A DNA stretch of 64,000 nucleotides from an uncultured Flavobacteriaceae bacterium (GCA_937959395.1 CALGLR010000015.1:1-64000), one strand, 5' to 3'. Positions 37,112-45,997 are shown, numbered from the stretch's first letter. Made by a program: numbers and translations. The notes: generated by a model from the letters alone, not told the origin.

Positions 37112-37125
37112 ATAACATTTGTAAT
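37112..37125. promoter_or_regulatory. Degenerate Crp/Fnr-type operator upstream of the regulator
   Basis: ATAACATTTGTAAT matches the GTAAC-N4-GTTAC form imperfectly (the right arm is GTAAT) and shares the ATTT centre with the site at 36420. It is 44 bp upstream of the regulator ATG on the minus strand and also upstream of the divergent HAD gene. Confidence 0.4.
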
Positions 37126-37166
37126 TGTTAACTTTGTAAGAATTTTTTTATATAAAACTTAAATTT

Positions 37167-37826
37167 ATGCTTAAAGCTATACTTTTTGATATGGATGGTG
37201 TTATTGTAGATACCGAACCTTTACACCATAAAGCCTATTATATAATGTTTGATGCTTTTAATATTAATGTATCTGCAGAAATGTATGAATCTTTTACAGG
37301 CCAGTCTACTATTAATATTTGCAAAAAACTATGTACTCATTTTAATTTAGAGAATACCCCTGAAGAACTTGTTATGAGTAAACGAAGTAGTTTTACAACT
37401 TTGTTTCATAACGACCCTAGTTTACAACTTATAGATGGTGTATTAGAACTTATTAAAAACTATTATAATAATGGTCTTACATTAATATTAGCTTCTTCTG
37501 CTTCTATGTTTACTATCAATAATGTTTTTACTCGTTTTGAATTAGATCAATATTTTAAAGCAAAAATTAGTGGGGCAGATTTAAAAGCATCAAAGCCTAA
37601 TCCAGAGATATTCGAGAAAGCTGCTAGTTTAGCTGAAGTCGAACGATCTGAATGTATAGTTATAGAAGATTCTACCAATGGTATAAAAGCAGCTAAATCT
37701 GCTAATATATATTGTATAGGTTACGACAGCTTAAATTCAAAAAATCAAGATTATAGTCTTGCCGATATAGTAATTTCTAATTATAAAGATATATACTATA
37801 AAAAAGTAAAAGAATTAATGACTTAA
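37167..37826 (+). CDS. HAD family phosphatase (beta-phosphoglucomutase-like)
   Basis: This 219-aa cytoplasmic enzyme has HAD motif I in LFDMDGVIVDTEPLHH (nucleophile Asp and acid/base Asp), motif II Ser/Thr near LASSASMF, motif III Lys in ASKPNPEIF and motif IV in CIVIEDSTNGIKAA. The cap is the alpha-helical type 1 cap between motifs I and II, as in beta-phosphoglucomutase and phosphoglycolate phosphatase. The substrate cannot be predicted and no sugar operon adjoins. Confidence 0.88.
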   Translation: MLKAILFDMDGVIVDTEPLHHKAYYIMFDAFNINVSAEMYESFTGQSTINICKKLCTHFNLENTPEELVMSKRSSFTTLFHNDPSLQLIDGVLELIKNYYNNGLTLILASSASMFTINNVFTRFELDQYFKAKISGADLKASKPNPEIFEKAASLAEVERSECIVIEDSTNGIKAAKSANIYCIGYDSLNSKNQDYSLADIVISNYKDIYYKKVKELMT

Positions 37827-37835
37827 AACTTATTA

Positions 37836-38048
37836 TTAAGTCCTGCCTTTTAAACGTTTATCTATTTTCTTTTTTACTTCAGTTAATCTTTTCATTAAAT
37901 CCATTATAGATTTTTCGTTATCTTTTTTAAAAACTTCAAATAAAGATAAGTTCAAATCTTTTATAGCTCTAGAAGTTACTATTCTTTCATTAGTAGTTTT
38001 AGGGTATGGCGCATCTAATATTTTATTCGCCTGCTCAATTAAATCCAT
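37836..38048 (-). CDS. Short helical protein of unknown function
   Basis: The 70-aa product (MDLIEQANKI start, ending KRLKGRT) is predicted mostly helical with many Lys and Glu. It has no signal peptide or membrane segment and no motif I recognise. It is convergent with the HAD gene at 9 bp spacing. The ORF length and codon content match neighbours, so it is probably real. Confidence 0.6.
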   Translation of the reverse strand: MDLIEQANKILDAPYPKTTNERIVTSRAIKDLNLSLFEVFKKDNEKSIMDLMKRLTEVKKKIDKRLKGRT

Positions 38049-38214
38049 TAGTTAGTATTTTTGTCAAATTTACAATAAAATTCATTTTGTTCAATAACTT
38101 TAACATTTAGTTAAACAAAAAAAAGTTTTTTTTTAAATGAATTTGCGAAAATATATATTTAAATTGAACTATATTAATATAATTATATCTTTTATATAAC
38201 CTTTTTAGACAAAA

Positions 38215-38349
38215 TGATTAAGAAACCCGATCAAGTCATTTACAACAAAGAGAAAACAAGTATGATACTTCTTTAAAGTCTAACAGTACTAAGGTTATAG
38301 CTTCATCAAATCAAGTTTGGAAAAAAATTGAAGACTCAAAACAGATTTA
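38215..38349 (+). pseudogene. Possible small frameshifted ORF
   Basis: An ATG at 38215 opens a short ORF (MIKKPDQVIYNKEK) that stops at 38275-38277. In a frame shifted at about 38255-38260 the text continues KYDTSLKSNSTKVIASSNQV and stops at 38347-38349. Restored, it is about 45 aa and unrecognised. The gap 38049-38346 otherwise holds nothing I can support. Confidence 0.25.
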
Positions 38350-39402
38350 GACTATTTCTATTTCTTCATTTTTATTAGAAACACCTGCACTATCAAAGCT
38401 TGCCATTTCATTTAAAAATAAAATAGCCGATTTTATTATTGGATAAGCAATTGCTCCCCCAGTTCCTTCTCCTAATCGCATACCAATATTAAGTAAAGGC
38501 TTTGCTTTTAAATACGCTAACATTTTTTGATGCCCTTTTTCATGAGAAGTATGCGTGAAAACACAATAATCGAGTACGTTTTTATTAATTTTAGAAGCTA
38601 CTAATAAAGCAGAAGTCACAATAAACCCATCTACCATAATAGTGATTTGCCTTTCTGCTGCCTTTAAAAAAGCACCTACCATCATAGCAATTTCAAAACC
38701 TCCAAAAAGAGCAAGAACCTCTATTGGATCTTTTAGAATAAAATGTGAATTTATCGCCTTTTTTAAAACCTCTTTTTTATGAGATATTCCTACCCCATCT
38801 AGCCCTGTTCCAGCTCCTACACAATCTTCTATTGGGATTCCTGTAATTACAGACATTAAAACGGAAGCTGAAGAAGTGTTGCCTATTCCCATTTCTCCAA
38901 ATCCTACAATATTTGAACCGGCATCAATTATTTTTGAAACACAATTTGCGCCTTTTTCAATTGCTTTTTCACAAACTTTAATATCCATTGCTGAAGAATT
39001 AGCGAAATTTTTTGTTCCAAATCCCATTTTCGCCTTAATAAGGTTTTCATGATCATCAAAATCAAAATTAACACCAGCATCAACCACTTTTAAGTCGATT
39101 CCATTTTGCTTCGAGAATACATTAATTGCAGCTCCTCCTTTCAAAAAATTAAAAACCATTTGGTAGGTAACCTCTTGCGGATATGGGCTAACACCTTCTT
39201 CTGTAATACCATGATCGCCTGCAAAAACAATAATATATGGTTTTTGTAAACTCGGAGATAGTGTGTTTTGAATACGCCCTACCTGTAAAGCGATAGATTC
39301 CAACTGTCCTAAAGCGCCTACTGGCTTTGTTTTTAAATCTATTTTTTCTTTTAAAGTAGCGGTTAAAAAATCACTTATGGGTTTTATATCTATTGTTTTC
39401 AT
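38347..39402 (-). CDS. cobT: Nicotinate-nucleotide--dimethylbenzimidazole phosphoribosyltransferase
   Basis: This 351-aa cytoplasmic enzyme activates the lower base of cobalamin by transferring ribose phosphate from nicotinate mononucleotide to dimethylbenzimidazole. Typical segments are TKPVGALGQLESIALQVGRI, VFAGDHGITEEGVSPYPQEV and the catalytic-Glu motif RLGEGTGGA (about E312). Length is normal. It overlaps the next upstream gene by 4 nt. The other cobalamin nucleotide-loop genes (cobU, cobS, cobC) are not adjacent, so it may serve salvage only. I saw no cobalamin riboswitch upstream of the operon. Confidence 0.93.
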   Translation of the reverse strand: MKTIDIKPISDFLTATLKEKIDLKTKPVGALGQLESIALQVGRIQNTLSPSLQKPYIIVFAGDHGITEEGVSPYPQEVTYQMVFNFLKGGAAINVFSKQNGIDLKVVDAGVNFDFDDHENLIKAKMGFGTKNFANSSAMDIKVCEKAIEKGANCVSKIIDAGSNIVGFGEMGIGNTSSASVLMSVITGIPIEDCVGAGTGLDGVGISHKKEVLKKAINSHFILKDPIEVLALFGGFEIAMMVGAFLKAAERQITIMVDGFIVTSALLVASKINKNVLDYCVFTHTSHEKGHQKMLAYLKAKPLLNIGMRLGEGTGGAIAYPIIKSAILFLNEMASFDSAGVSNKNEEIEIV

Positions 39403-40250
39403 TCAGTTTTTTTCTTTAGAAAAATATGCTCTGGATTATCATAAACATATTTATAACCTAGTATTTCTTTAGATTTCGAATTGTCAATTATTTTAATTTT
39501 TGAATTTAGTATAGGCGCATCAAAATGGGGTAGTTTTAAATTTAAAAATGTTGCAGCTTTCACATAAAAAGGCTTGCGTAATGAATGTACAGAAGCACAA
39601 CCATTTATTATTTCACCAAAACAATTCTTATTAATAATCGCTTCAATTAAACCAATACAATCTTCGCGATGTATTAAATTAATTGGAACATTAGCATTTT
39701 TTAAGTTTTGTTTTCCTGCTAAAAACTTGCCAGGATGGCGGTCTGGCCCTATTAATCCTGCTAATCTTAAAATTGTTAATTCCCTTCCAAAGTGATCTCT
39801 TAACAATCCTTCTGCTTTTAAAACAGCTTTACCCGATGCTTTTATAGGATTGGTATTTATCGTTTCTTTAAGCGGTGTTTCACTTGTACCATAGACCGAG
39901 GTAGAGCTTACAAAAATCACTTTTACAGTCTTTGGCGTATGTGCTATTATTTGTTTAATTTGATTTGGATAAACCGTTTCTATATCTGGAATTCGTTTAG
40001 GAGGGAAATTAATAACAAGAATTGATACATTTTTTATAAAAGTTATCCAATCTCCTGTAATTGAATGTGCTTCAACTTTTATTTTTTCAACATTAGGAAA
40101 ATGTTTAGAAAGCTGTTCTTTTTTTTCGGGTGATGTTGTAGAGCCTTTTAAATTTGATCCTGTACTTATCATTTTTTTAGCTAAAACTTCTCCAAGCCAC
40201 CCTAAACCTAATACAGCAATTCTATTATTCTTTAGCGTTTTATCTAACAT
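39399..40250 (-). CDS. NAD-dependent epimerase/dehydratase-like SDR (YeeZ type)
   Basis: This 283-aa protein has an N-terminal Rossmann motif LGLGWLGEVLA and the FVSSTSVYG strand-loop of extended SDRs. The active-site Tyr falls in TSVYG and the usual YxxxK Lys is not at the standard spacing, as in YeeZ-type atypical SDRs. The substrate is unknown. It is translationally coupled (ATGA overlap) to cobT, though no known cobalamin step uses it. Confidence 0.78.
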   Translation of the reverse strand: MLDKTLKNNRIAVLGLGWLGEVLAKKMISTGSNLKGSTTSPEKKEQLSKHFPNVEKIKVEAHSITGDWITFIKNVSILVINFPPKRIPDIETVYPNQIKQIIAHTPKTVKVIFVSSTSVYGTSETPLKETINTNPIKASGKAVLKAEGLLRDHFGRELTILRLAGLIGPDRHPGKFLAGKQNLKNANVPINLIHREDCIGLIEAIINKNCFGEIINGCASVHSLRKPFYVKAATFLNLKLPHFDAPILNSKIKIIDNSKSKEILGYKYVYDNPEHIFLKKKTE

Positions 40251-40352
40251 TTATCAATATGCTTTTTTAAAAAGCTCAAAAATAATACTAAAATCAGGAA
40301 CAATTAATACATTAATAGTGATTAAAATTTTTAATATAGATCTTTATTAAAC

Positions 40353-40381
40353 AAAAAGCCACCCGAATATGGGTGGCTTTT
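40353..40381. terminator. Terminator downstream of the T9SS protein gene
   Basis: AAAAGCCACCC, a GAATAT loop and GGGTGGCTTTT form an 11-bp stem with a T-run on both strands. It lies after the minus-strand gene ending at 40429. Confidence 0.85.
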
Positions 40382-40428
40382 ATTCACTTAAATTTTAAGT
40401 GAAGTTATTTAGTTTTAGAGAGCGTTAA

Positions 40429-41232
40429 TTATTTTTTAATCAATTTAATCGTTTTTGTAGCTACTGCAGTTTCTAATTTAACAAAATACACACCACTATT
40501 TAAGCTGCTTACATTAATTGTTTCTAAATTAGAATTAAAACTCATTACACGTTGTCCATTTACGTTCATAACTTCAACTCTTTGTAAGTCGTTAACGCCT
40601 TTAATAGATACATTCCCATTTGTTGGGTTTGGATATAAAGACACACCTGTTAATTCTGATTTTTGAGTGCTTAGTGTTGCGAAACTATAAGAAGTTGTTC
40701 CTGTTTGCCCATCATAAACATTTGCTGCTGTATTTCCACCAGTAATATCAGCTCCTAAAAAACTATCAAAAGCTCCGCCAGCAGCAATAGCCAATCCTGA
40801 ATTATTATCGAGTATACTAATTTCACCAATTGTTGGAATATTTAACACATCAAATGTTACTAAATTTACAACATCTCCAATTAAATGTTCTGCAATAAGA
40901 GAAGATCCATTATTACTAACTATAGCAGTAGCGCTTCTATCATAACCAGGATCTGCACCATCTAATGCAGCCGCCCCAGTTACTGTTGCTGAATCAAATG
41001 CTAAATGATGGAAATTAATTGTAGATTGGTCTACAGAAGCTCCATCTTGAAGCATTATTACAAAATTGTATTGAATTGCATTGGGTTCCACACCTGTTCC
41101 AGAATCAAAGTCTGGTATTGCTGCAACAGTATAATTACTTCCTGTATTTTGTATAAGAGTAAATTTATAAGTTTGAGATTGACTAAAACAGGTTGTTAAA
41201 GCTATTAGTAATAAAAGTAGATTTGTTTTCAT
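40429..41232 (-). CDS. Secreted beta-rich (cohesin-like) protein with T9SS sorting domain
   Basis: This 267-aa protein has a signal peptide (residues 1-20, ending FSQSQ). A beta-sandwich of about 160 residues follows, with alternating patterns such as FTLIQNTGSNYTVAAIPDFD and ISILDNNSGLAIAAGG, reminiscent of cohesin-like domains, though this is weak. It ends with a type A T9SS sorting domain (VSLYPNPTNGNVSIKG through ATKTIKLIKK). It is transcribed in the same direction as, and 43 bp after, a gene with dockerin-like repeats, so the two may interact at the cell surface. Confidence 0.75.
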   Translation of the reverse strand: MKTNLLLLLIALTTCFSQSQTYKFTLIQNTGSNYTVAAIPDFDSGTGVEPNAIQYNFVIMLQDGASVDQSTINFHHLAFDSATVTGAAALDGADPGYDRSATAIVSNNGSSLIAEHLIGDVVNLVTFDVLNIPTIGEISILDNNSGLAIAAGGAFDSFLGADITGGNTAANVYDGQTGTTSYSFATLSTQKSELTGVSLYPNPTNGNVSIKGVNDLQRVEVMNVNGQRVMSFNSNLETINVSSLNSGVYFVKLETAVATKTIKLIKK

Positions 41233-41275
41233 TTTTTTAAGATTTAAAGATTTGTTAAGATTTATAAGTAACTTT

Positions 41276-42316
41276 TTAATTATTTGTTCCTTCTGGCAGC
41301 CTTTGAACGAATTTGTAAGTGGCTATTGGTGGCCCTCCAAATATTGAATTAGCTGGATTATTTAATATATTATCTCTTATCTGGTTAACATCACTCGAAG
41401 CACCTGCATATTTTGAAAAACCATTCAAATCAACATCTGTATCATGATAACCTTTAGAAGCGTAAGTAGCTATTGGTGGCCCCCCAAATATTGAATTATC
41501 TGGATCATTAAATACCTGATCTCTAACCTTATTAACATCCGAAAAAGAGCCTGCATAGACTATTTGCCCATCTTCATTGCTATCACCTGCCCACATAGCA
41601 ATATCACCTGATGGTACTCCATTAACGGTTTGCGCATGTTGCCCCCACGTTATTTCATTATTAGCATCTGTAAAATCTAAAGTTAGAGTTGTAGTCGATA
41701 AGCTTACAGTCGTGGCCGTCATAATGCCTAAATGGTTTCTATGTCTAATGGCTACATAATAATCATCGACATTAGCATCAATAGTCATAACCGAAATCCC
41801 ATCTACATCTACAATATCACCATCTCTTTGTAAAAGTGCAGATCTACCTGTTATAACATTAGTATTGTCATTTTTATCTCTTAATTCTACATAAATCCAA
41901 TCTACAATATTATCACTTAAAGCCCCTGTTCCTGAAGCACCACCATCTAAAAATGTAAAAATATCGCAAGTTAATGCATCTGTATAAGGAGAAATTGTAG
42001 GTAAGTACAATTGTCTTAAATCGTCTCGCATTAAATTCTCTTCGCTTGTTCTAGGACTTAATAAGGCACCTTGTAAAAAAACTACTGGGTTAATTCTAAT
42101 TCCTAAAGAAATAAAAGAGTTATGAAATCCTTGAGACAATGAAATTGATTCATTAGATACGTCTCCAACTACTGTTTCACCGACTGTAAAATCTAATATA
42201 ATGTTACCATTAGATATGGTTTCTCCAGCAGTTCCAATAACCTGGCGTTCTATTTGTTGCGTATAGCCAATGGCTATAAATAACAACATTAAATAAGTAG
42301 GTATTCTGTTGTTCAT
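41276..42316 (-). CDS. Secreted protein with dockerin-like internal duplication
   Basis: This 346-aa protein has a signal peptide (ending YTQQ). The N-terminal domain contains GTAGETISNGNIILDFTVGE and SLSQGFHN, a pattern common in Bacteroidota surface proteins called hemagglutinin-like. A central beta domain has FLDGGASGTGALSDNIVDWI. The C-terminal half has two related stretches, GDSNEDGQIVYAGSFSDVNK and DVDLNGFSKYAGASSDVNQI, each followed by NSIFGGPPIATY. The GDxNxDGxIxYxG form is like a calcium-binding dockerin loop. No T9SS tail is apparent at the C-terminus. The partner may be the next gene (40429). Confidence 0.72.
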   Translation of the reverse strand: MNNRIPTYLMLLFIAIGYTQQIERQVIGTAGETISNGNIILDFTVGETVVGDVSNESISLSQGFHNSFISLGIRINPVVFLQGALLSPRTSEENLMRDDLRQLYLPTISPYTDALTCDIFTFLDGGASGTGALSDNIVDWIYVELRDKNDNTNVITGRSALLQRDGDIVDVDGISVMTIDANVDDYYVAIRHRNHLGIMTATTVSLSTTTLTLDFTDANNEITWGQHAQTVNGVPSGDIAMWAGDSNEDGQIVYAGSFSDVNKVRDQVFNDPDNSIFGGPPIATYASKGYHDTDVDLNGFSKYAGASSDVNQIRDNILNNPANSIFGGPPIATYKFVQRLPEGTNN

Positions 42317-42415
42317 TTTTAAATTTGGGTTTTGTTATTGTATCGATGAAATACATATAACATCGACAAATATAACAATTTTATATAAATAAACTATTTT
42401 TTCAAGTATTTTTTT

Positions 42416-42450
42416 AACACAAAAGGCCTAATGATTAGGTCTTTTGTGTT
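42416..42450. terminator. Terminator-like hairpin after the RES toxin gene
   Basis: AACACAAAAGGCCTAA at 42416-42431 pairs with TTAGGTCTTTTGTGTT ending at 42450, with one G-T pair. The AAAAG/CTTTT ends resemble other Flavobacterial terminators. Confidence 0.55.
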
Positions 42451-42507
42451 AATTTAAGTGTATTTTTAATCTAATTTTTAAGATTTTTTATTAAAAATTG
42501 CTTGAGC

Positions 42508-42966
42508 TTATTTTAATACCCTTCCATCAAAAGAAAATGGAGTCACACTTTTTAACTCAATTTTTATAGAATCCTCATGAAATGGATTAATTATATAATT
42601 AAATTCTTGTGGTACAATGATGCTAGGCACTTTTAGAACAAGAGCTTCTTGATCTTTTACCCATTGATAAGACAATTCTTTTAAAATTTTTGGTGAAGGT
42701 ATTGCTCTCCAACTCTCTGGCAGATCTGATATATGAATTTCTTTAATAAGAACACTTTTAGGAATTACTATAGTTGCAATTGCCATGTCTTTTGGTGCAA
42801 AAGCAATTGGGAAATGTGCTAAACACTCTAACATACTCAAAGAGATAGAACTACTGGTATACAAAACTGCAACGCCTTTAAAATTCCATCTACCCCCTAC
42901 TGCTTTAGCTCCAATACCCGTTAAATCATTAATGTATGCCTTTTTGGCTATTCTATAAACTTGCAT
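42508..42966 (-). CDS. RES domain NAD+ phosphorylase toxin
   Basis: This 152-aa protein is a RES-domain toxin, a class known to cleave NAD+. Conserved residues are Arg26 in GGRWNFKG, Tyr36 in VLYTSSS and Glu47 in MLECLAH, which fit the known Arg-Tyr-Glu active set. Its start overlaps the stop of the upstream antitoxin by one base (42966), so it forms a two-gene toxin-antitoxin operon. Length is typical. The toxin is likely neutralised by binding to the Xre protein. Confidence 0.9.
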   Translation of the reverse strand: MQVYRIAKKAYINDLTGIGAKAVGGRWNFKGVAVLYTSSSISLSMLECLAHFPIAFAPKDMAIATIVIPKSVLIKEIHISDLPESWRAIPSPKILKELSYQWVKDQEALVLKVPSIIVPQEFNYIINPFHEDSIKIELKSVTPFSFDGRVLK

Positions 42967-43418
42967 TATGAAAAAACACCGTATTCAATTTTTATTAATT
43001 CTTCATTTAATAGCTGAAAACCAAAAGTAGTATCTAATAAATCTTTAGGTTTTTTCATTCCTAAAGCCATACTAGGATATGCCATCCATTTTTTAAATTG
43101 CTCAAGATCTCCAAAAACATCTTCACCTTTACAATATAAACGTGCCAATTGTATAACGCGTTGACTAACTTCTGAGCTTAAAGCCTTTGAAGGCGCATAA
43201 CGCTGTAATGTTCTTTCTGAAATATGAAGCACATTGGATAATTCTTTTAACTCAAAATCTATTTTCTTTGCTAAAAATAAAAGGTTTTTTTTATTAATAC
43301 CATTTCTTGATAGTTCGATAAAATCATAGATATTATGTAACGGAATATCTAAATTTAAATAACGTAATATTCCTTCATTTTTATCATCAGAGAAAGAATG
43401 TTGAATAGCTGTACTCAT
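42966..43418 (-). CDS. Xre/MbcA/ParS-type antitoxin
   Basis: This 150-aa antitoxin has an N-terminal Xre-like helix-turn-helix (around IELSRNGINKKNLLFLAKKI and LSNVLHISERTLQRYA) and a C-terminal toxin-binding domain with EDVFGDLEQFKKWMAYPSMA and LGMKKPKDLLDTTFGFQLL, the MbcA/ParS/Xre pattern. It likely represses its own operon and binds RES. It lies immediately upstream of the toxin (one-base overlap). Confidence 0.9.
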   Translation of the reverse strand: MSTAIQHSFSDDKNEGILRYLNLDIPLHNIYDFIELSRNGINKKNLLFLAKKIDFELKELSNVLHISERTLQRYAPSKALSSEVSQRVIQLARLYCKGEDVFGDLEQFKKWMAYPSMALGMKKPKDLLDTTFGFQLLNEELIKIEYGVFS

Positions 43419-43478
43419 GGTTTCATTGTTTTACACATGACAAATATACAAAAATAAACGACAAATGTCTATTTTGAA

Positions 43479-44459
43479 TTAAGAAGAACATTCTATAACA
43501 ACTTTCCCTTTAACATTTCTTGCCATCATTTCTTCTAGAGCATGAGTAGCTTCATTTAAAGGATACACTTTATGAATATGCGGATTTAGTTTTCCTTCGG
43601 CATACCATTTCATAAGTTCCATTGTATTCTGCCCATTTTTTTTAGGCGTTTTCATAGCAAAACTTCCCCAGAACACACCAACTATCGAACATCCTTTTAA
43701 TAATGCTAAGTTCAAAGGGATTTTAGGAATTTCACCAGCGGCAAAACCAACAACTAAGTAACGTCCTTCCCATGCCATACCACGAAGCGCCTTTTCAGAA
43801 TAGTCTCCGCCTACGGGATCATAAACCACATCTACTCCCTTACCATTCGTTAATTCTTTAATGCAAGATTTTAAATCGTCTTCATTATAATTAATAACGC
43901 TATCTGCACCATAAGACTTGCACAATTCTAATTTTTCTGAAGACGATGCAGCTGCTATAACATTTGCTCCCATTAATTTACCTAATTCTACAGCTGCTAA
44001 TCCCACTCCACCAGAAGCTCCCAAAACTAAAAGAGTTTCCCCTTCCTTAAGTTTAGCTCTATCTTTTAAAGCGTGATATGAGGTTCCGTATGCCATCATA
44101 AATGATGCAGCTATTGGATAATCCATTTGAGGTGGCTTTTTAAAACAAGCGCTAGCAGAAACAATAACTTCTTCGGCATAACCACCATTCATTACAAAAC
44201 CAAAAACAGCGTCTCCTTTTTTTAGATGAGAAACAGCCTCCCCTACTTCTTTTACAATACCTGCTATATCACTACCAGGTGTAAATGGTAATTCTGGTTT
44301 AAATTGATACAACCCTTGAATAATAAGCGTATCAGGAAAATTTAAACCACAAGCTTTTACACTAACCAAAACTTCATTGGCCTTGGGTTTAGGACTCTCT
44401 ATATCCTCTAGAACCAAGTTTGAAGGCGGTCCAAATTCTTTACATACAATTGCTTTCAT
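43479..44459 (-). CDS. NADPH:quinone oxidoreductase family (MDR) protein
   Basis: I take the start at MKAIVCKEFGPPSNL (nt 44457-44459), giving 326 aa. The ORF extends upstream to 44510, but those residues (MGIQGNEKRSLFSKG) come from repeat-like intergenic sequence. It is a medium-chain dehydrogenase/reductase without zinc ligands. It has GroES-like N-terminal domain features such as GLNFPDTLIIQGLY and the nucleotide motif GASGGVGLAAVELGK. Members reduce quinones or enoyl compounds with NADPH. It is the last gene of the minus-strand catabolic cluster. Confidence 0.88.
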   Translation of the reverse strand: MKAIVCKEFGPPSNLVLEDIESPKPKANEVLVSVKACGLNFPDTLIIQGLYQFKPELPFTPGSDIAGIVKEVGEAVSHLKKGDAVFGFVMNGGYAEEVIVSASACFKKPPQMDYPIAASFMMAYGTSYHALKDRAKLKEGETLLVLGASGGVGLAAVELGKLMGANVIAAASSSEKLELCKSYGADSVINYNEDDLKSCIKELTNGKGVDVVYDPVGGDYSEKALRGMAWEGRYLVVGFAAGEIPKIPLNLALLKGCSIVGVFWGSFAMKTPKKNGQNTMELMKWYAEGKLNPHIHKVYPLNEATHALEEMMARNVKGKVVIECSS

Positions 44460-44570
44460 ATTTATTCCCTTTGAAAAAAGGGATCTTTTTTCATTTCCTT
44501 GAATCCCCATAGTTATCGGGAGGAAATCTCATTAATAATTAATTAAATTCGTTTTTTACTGTTAGCTTTT

Positions 44571-44828
44571 CGCCTTTGTTGGTGTTTTTCACCATCAAAC
44601 CATGAGTTGTAAAACAGATTCTGTTTTACTGTTACAAAATGTTGGTGAAAAACACCAACATTGGCATCAGTTTTTGGTTTATATCTTCAGTCTATTTTTC
44701 GCCTTTGTTAGTGTTTTTCAACAACAAACCATGAGTTGTAAAACAGATTCTATTTTACTGTTACAAAATGTTGGTAAAAAACACCAACATTGGTATCAGT
44801 TTTTGGTTTACATCTTCAGTCTATTTTC
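44571..44828. repeat. 129-bp tandem duplication with hairpins
   Basis: Two copies (44571-44699 and 44700-44828) start CGCCTTTGTT and end TCTTCAGTCTATTTT. Each holds an inverted repeat around ATGTTGGTGAAAAACACCAA and a segment beginning CATGAGTTGTAAAACAGATT. The same GTTGGTG/CACCAAC hairpin occurs in the array at 46.8-47.4 kb. A 93-codon ORF runs across it but its repeated content makes it a chance reading. It fills most of the gap 44511-44856. Confidence 0.8.
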
Positions 44829-44856
44829 TATGCTCTCTTTTCTTGATTCAACTAAA

Positions 44857-45861
44857 TTAATTCTCAGAAATCTTAAGTACTAGTTTCCCCATTTTATCTC
44901 CTGAGAAAAGGCGTAAAAACGTGTCATGAAAATTCTCAATACCTTCATAAACATCTTCTTTGCTTTTTAGTTTCCCTTCAGCTATCCATTTTCCCATTTG
45001 TGCAGCTGCTTTTCCATAATTTTCCGCATAATCAAAAACCACCATACCTTGCATTGTTGCACGGTTTACTAATAATGACAAATAATTGCTCGGTCCTTTC
45101 ACTGCTATTTTATTATTATATTGAGAAATAGCGCCACATACAACTATACGTGCATGCATTCTTAATCTTCCTAAGGCAGCATCCAAAATATCACCTCCTA
45201 CATTATCGAAATAAACATCTATTCCTTTTGGGCATTCTCTTTTTAAAGCGGTATTTATCTCTTCATTTCTATAATCTATAGCGCCATCGAAACCCAATTC
45301 TTCAGTAATGTATTTACATTTTTTTTCGCCTCCGGCAATTCCTATAACACGACAGCCTTTTATTTTAGCTATTTGCCCAACTATACTTCCTACAGCTCCA
45401 GCAGCTCCAGATACTAAAACGGTTTCTCCTTCTTTAATTTTCCCAACTTCAAGAATACCAAAATAGGCAGTCATTCCAGGCATTCCTAAAGTGCCAATAT
45501 ACATTGGTAATGGCGCTAAATTAGGATCTACTATATGACAATTGGTTCCGTTCGATACTGCATATTGTTGCACACCTCCATAATTGGATAGGAAATCTCC
45601 AACTTTAAATTTTGGATGGTTGTTTACTTTCACCACTTTACCTACTGCTCCTGCACGCATCACATCATTAACCTGTACGGGTTCTATATACGACTTCCCT
45701 TCGTTAATCCATCCACGCATTGCTGGATCTAGAGAAATGAAATGTTGTTCAATTAGTACTTCTCCTTCTTTAAGTTCTGGTATTTCATTAGATTGTAATT
45801 CCCATGTATCTGCATCTGGCAAACCTACTGGGCGTTTTTTTAAAATGAGTTGCTTATTCAT
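44857..45861 (-). CDS. NADP-dependent oxidoreductase (CurA-like MDR)
   Basis: This 334-aa MDR protein has the N-terminal LKKRPVGLPDADTWELQ and LISLDPAMRGW-like segments typical of leukotriene B4 dehydrogenase/CurA (curcumin reductase) proteins, and the cofactor motif SGAAGAVGSIVGQIAKIKGC. It would reduce alkenals or enones with NADPH. It belongs to a minus-strand cluster with SDR and acyl-CoA dehydrogenase genes. The substrate in this cluster is unknown. Confidence 0.88.
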   Translation of the reverse strand: MNKQLILKKRPVGLPDADTWELQSNEIPELKEGEVLIEQHFISLDPAMRGWINEGKSYIEPVQVNDVMRAGAVGKVVKVNNHPKFKVGDFLSNYGGVQQYAVSNGTNCHIVDPNLAPLPMYIGTLGMPGMTAYFGILEVGKIKEGETVLVSGAAGAVGSIVGQIAKIKGCRVIGIAGGEKKCKYITEELGFDGAIDYRNEEINTALKRECPKGIDVYFDNVGGDILDAALGRLRMHARIVVCGAISQYNNKIAVKGPSNYLSLLVNRATMQGMVVFDYAENYGKAAAQMGKWIAEGKLKSKEDVYEGIENFHDTFLRLFSGDKMGKLVLKISEN

Positions 45862-45997
45862 TGTGTTTTGTTTTTGGCTTTTAATAATTTCGATTATATA
45901 TTCAGCTATATCAGCTTTTTTTCTGTTTTTTTTTCTTATTTCTTTATTCTCGACTCATGAATCTAGGATCTATACTCTAATATCTTATATTTTGTTT

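Noticed and set aside
40251-40428. Cobalamin riboswitch upstream of the cobT operon
   Set aside because: No conserved B12-box or long structured leader is seen. The only structure is the terminator of the neighbouring gene.
44602-44883. 93-codon ORF across the 129-bp repeat
   Set aside because: The product repeats itself exactly as the DNA does, has no homology signature and lacks a credible start. It is a chance frame.
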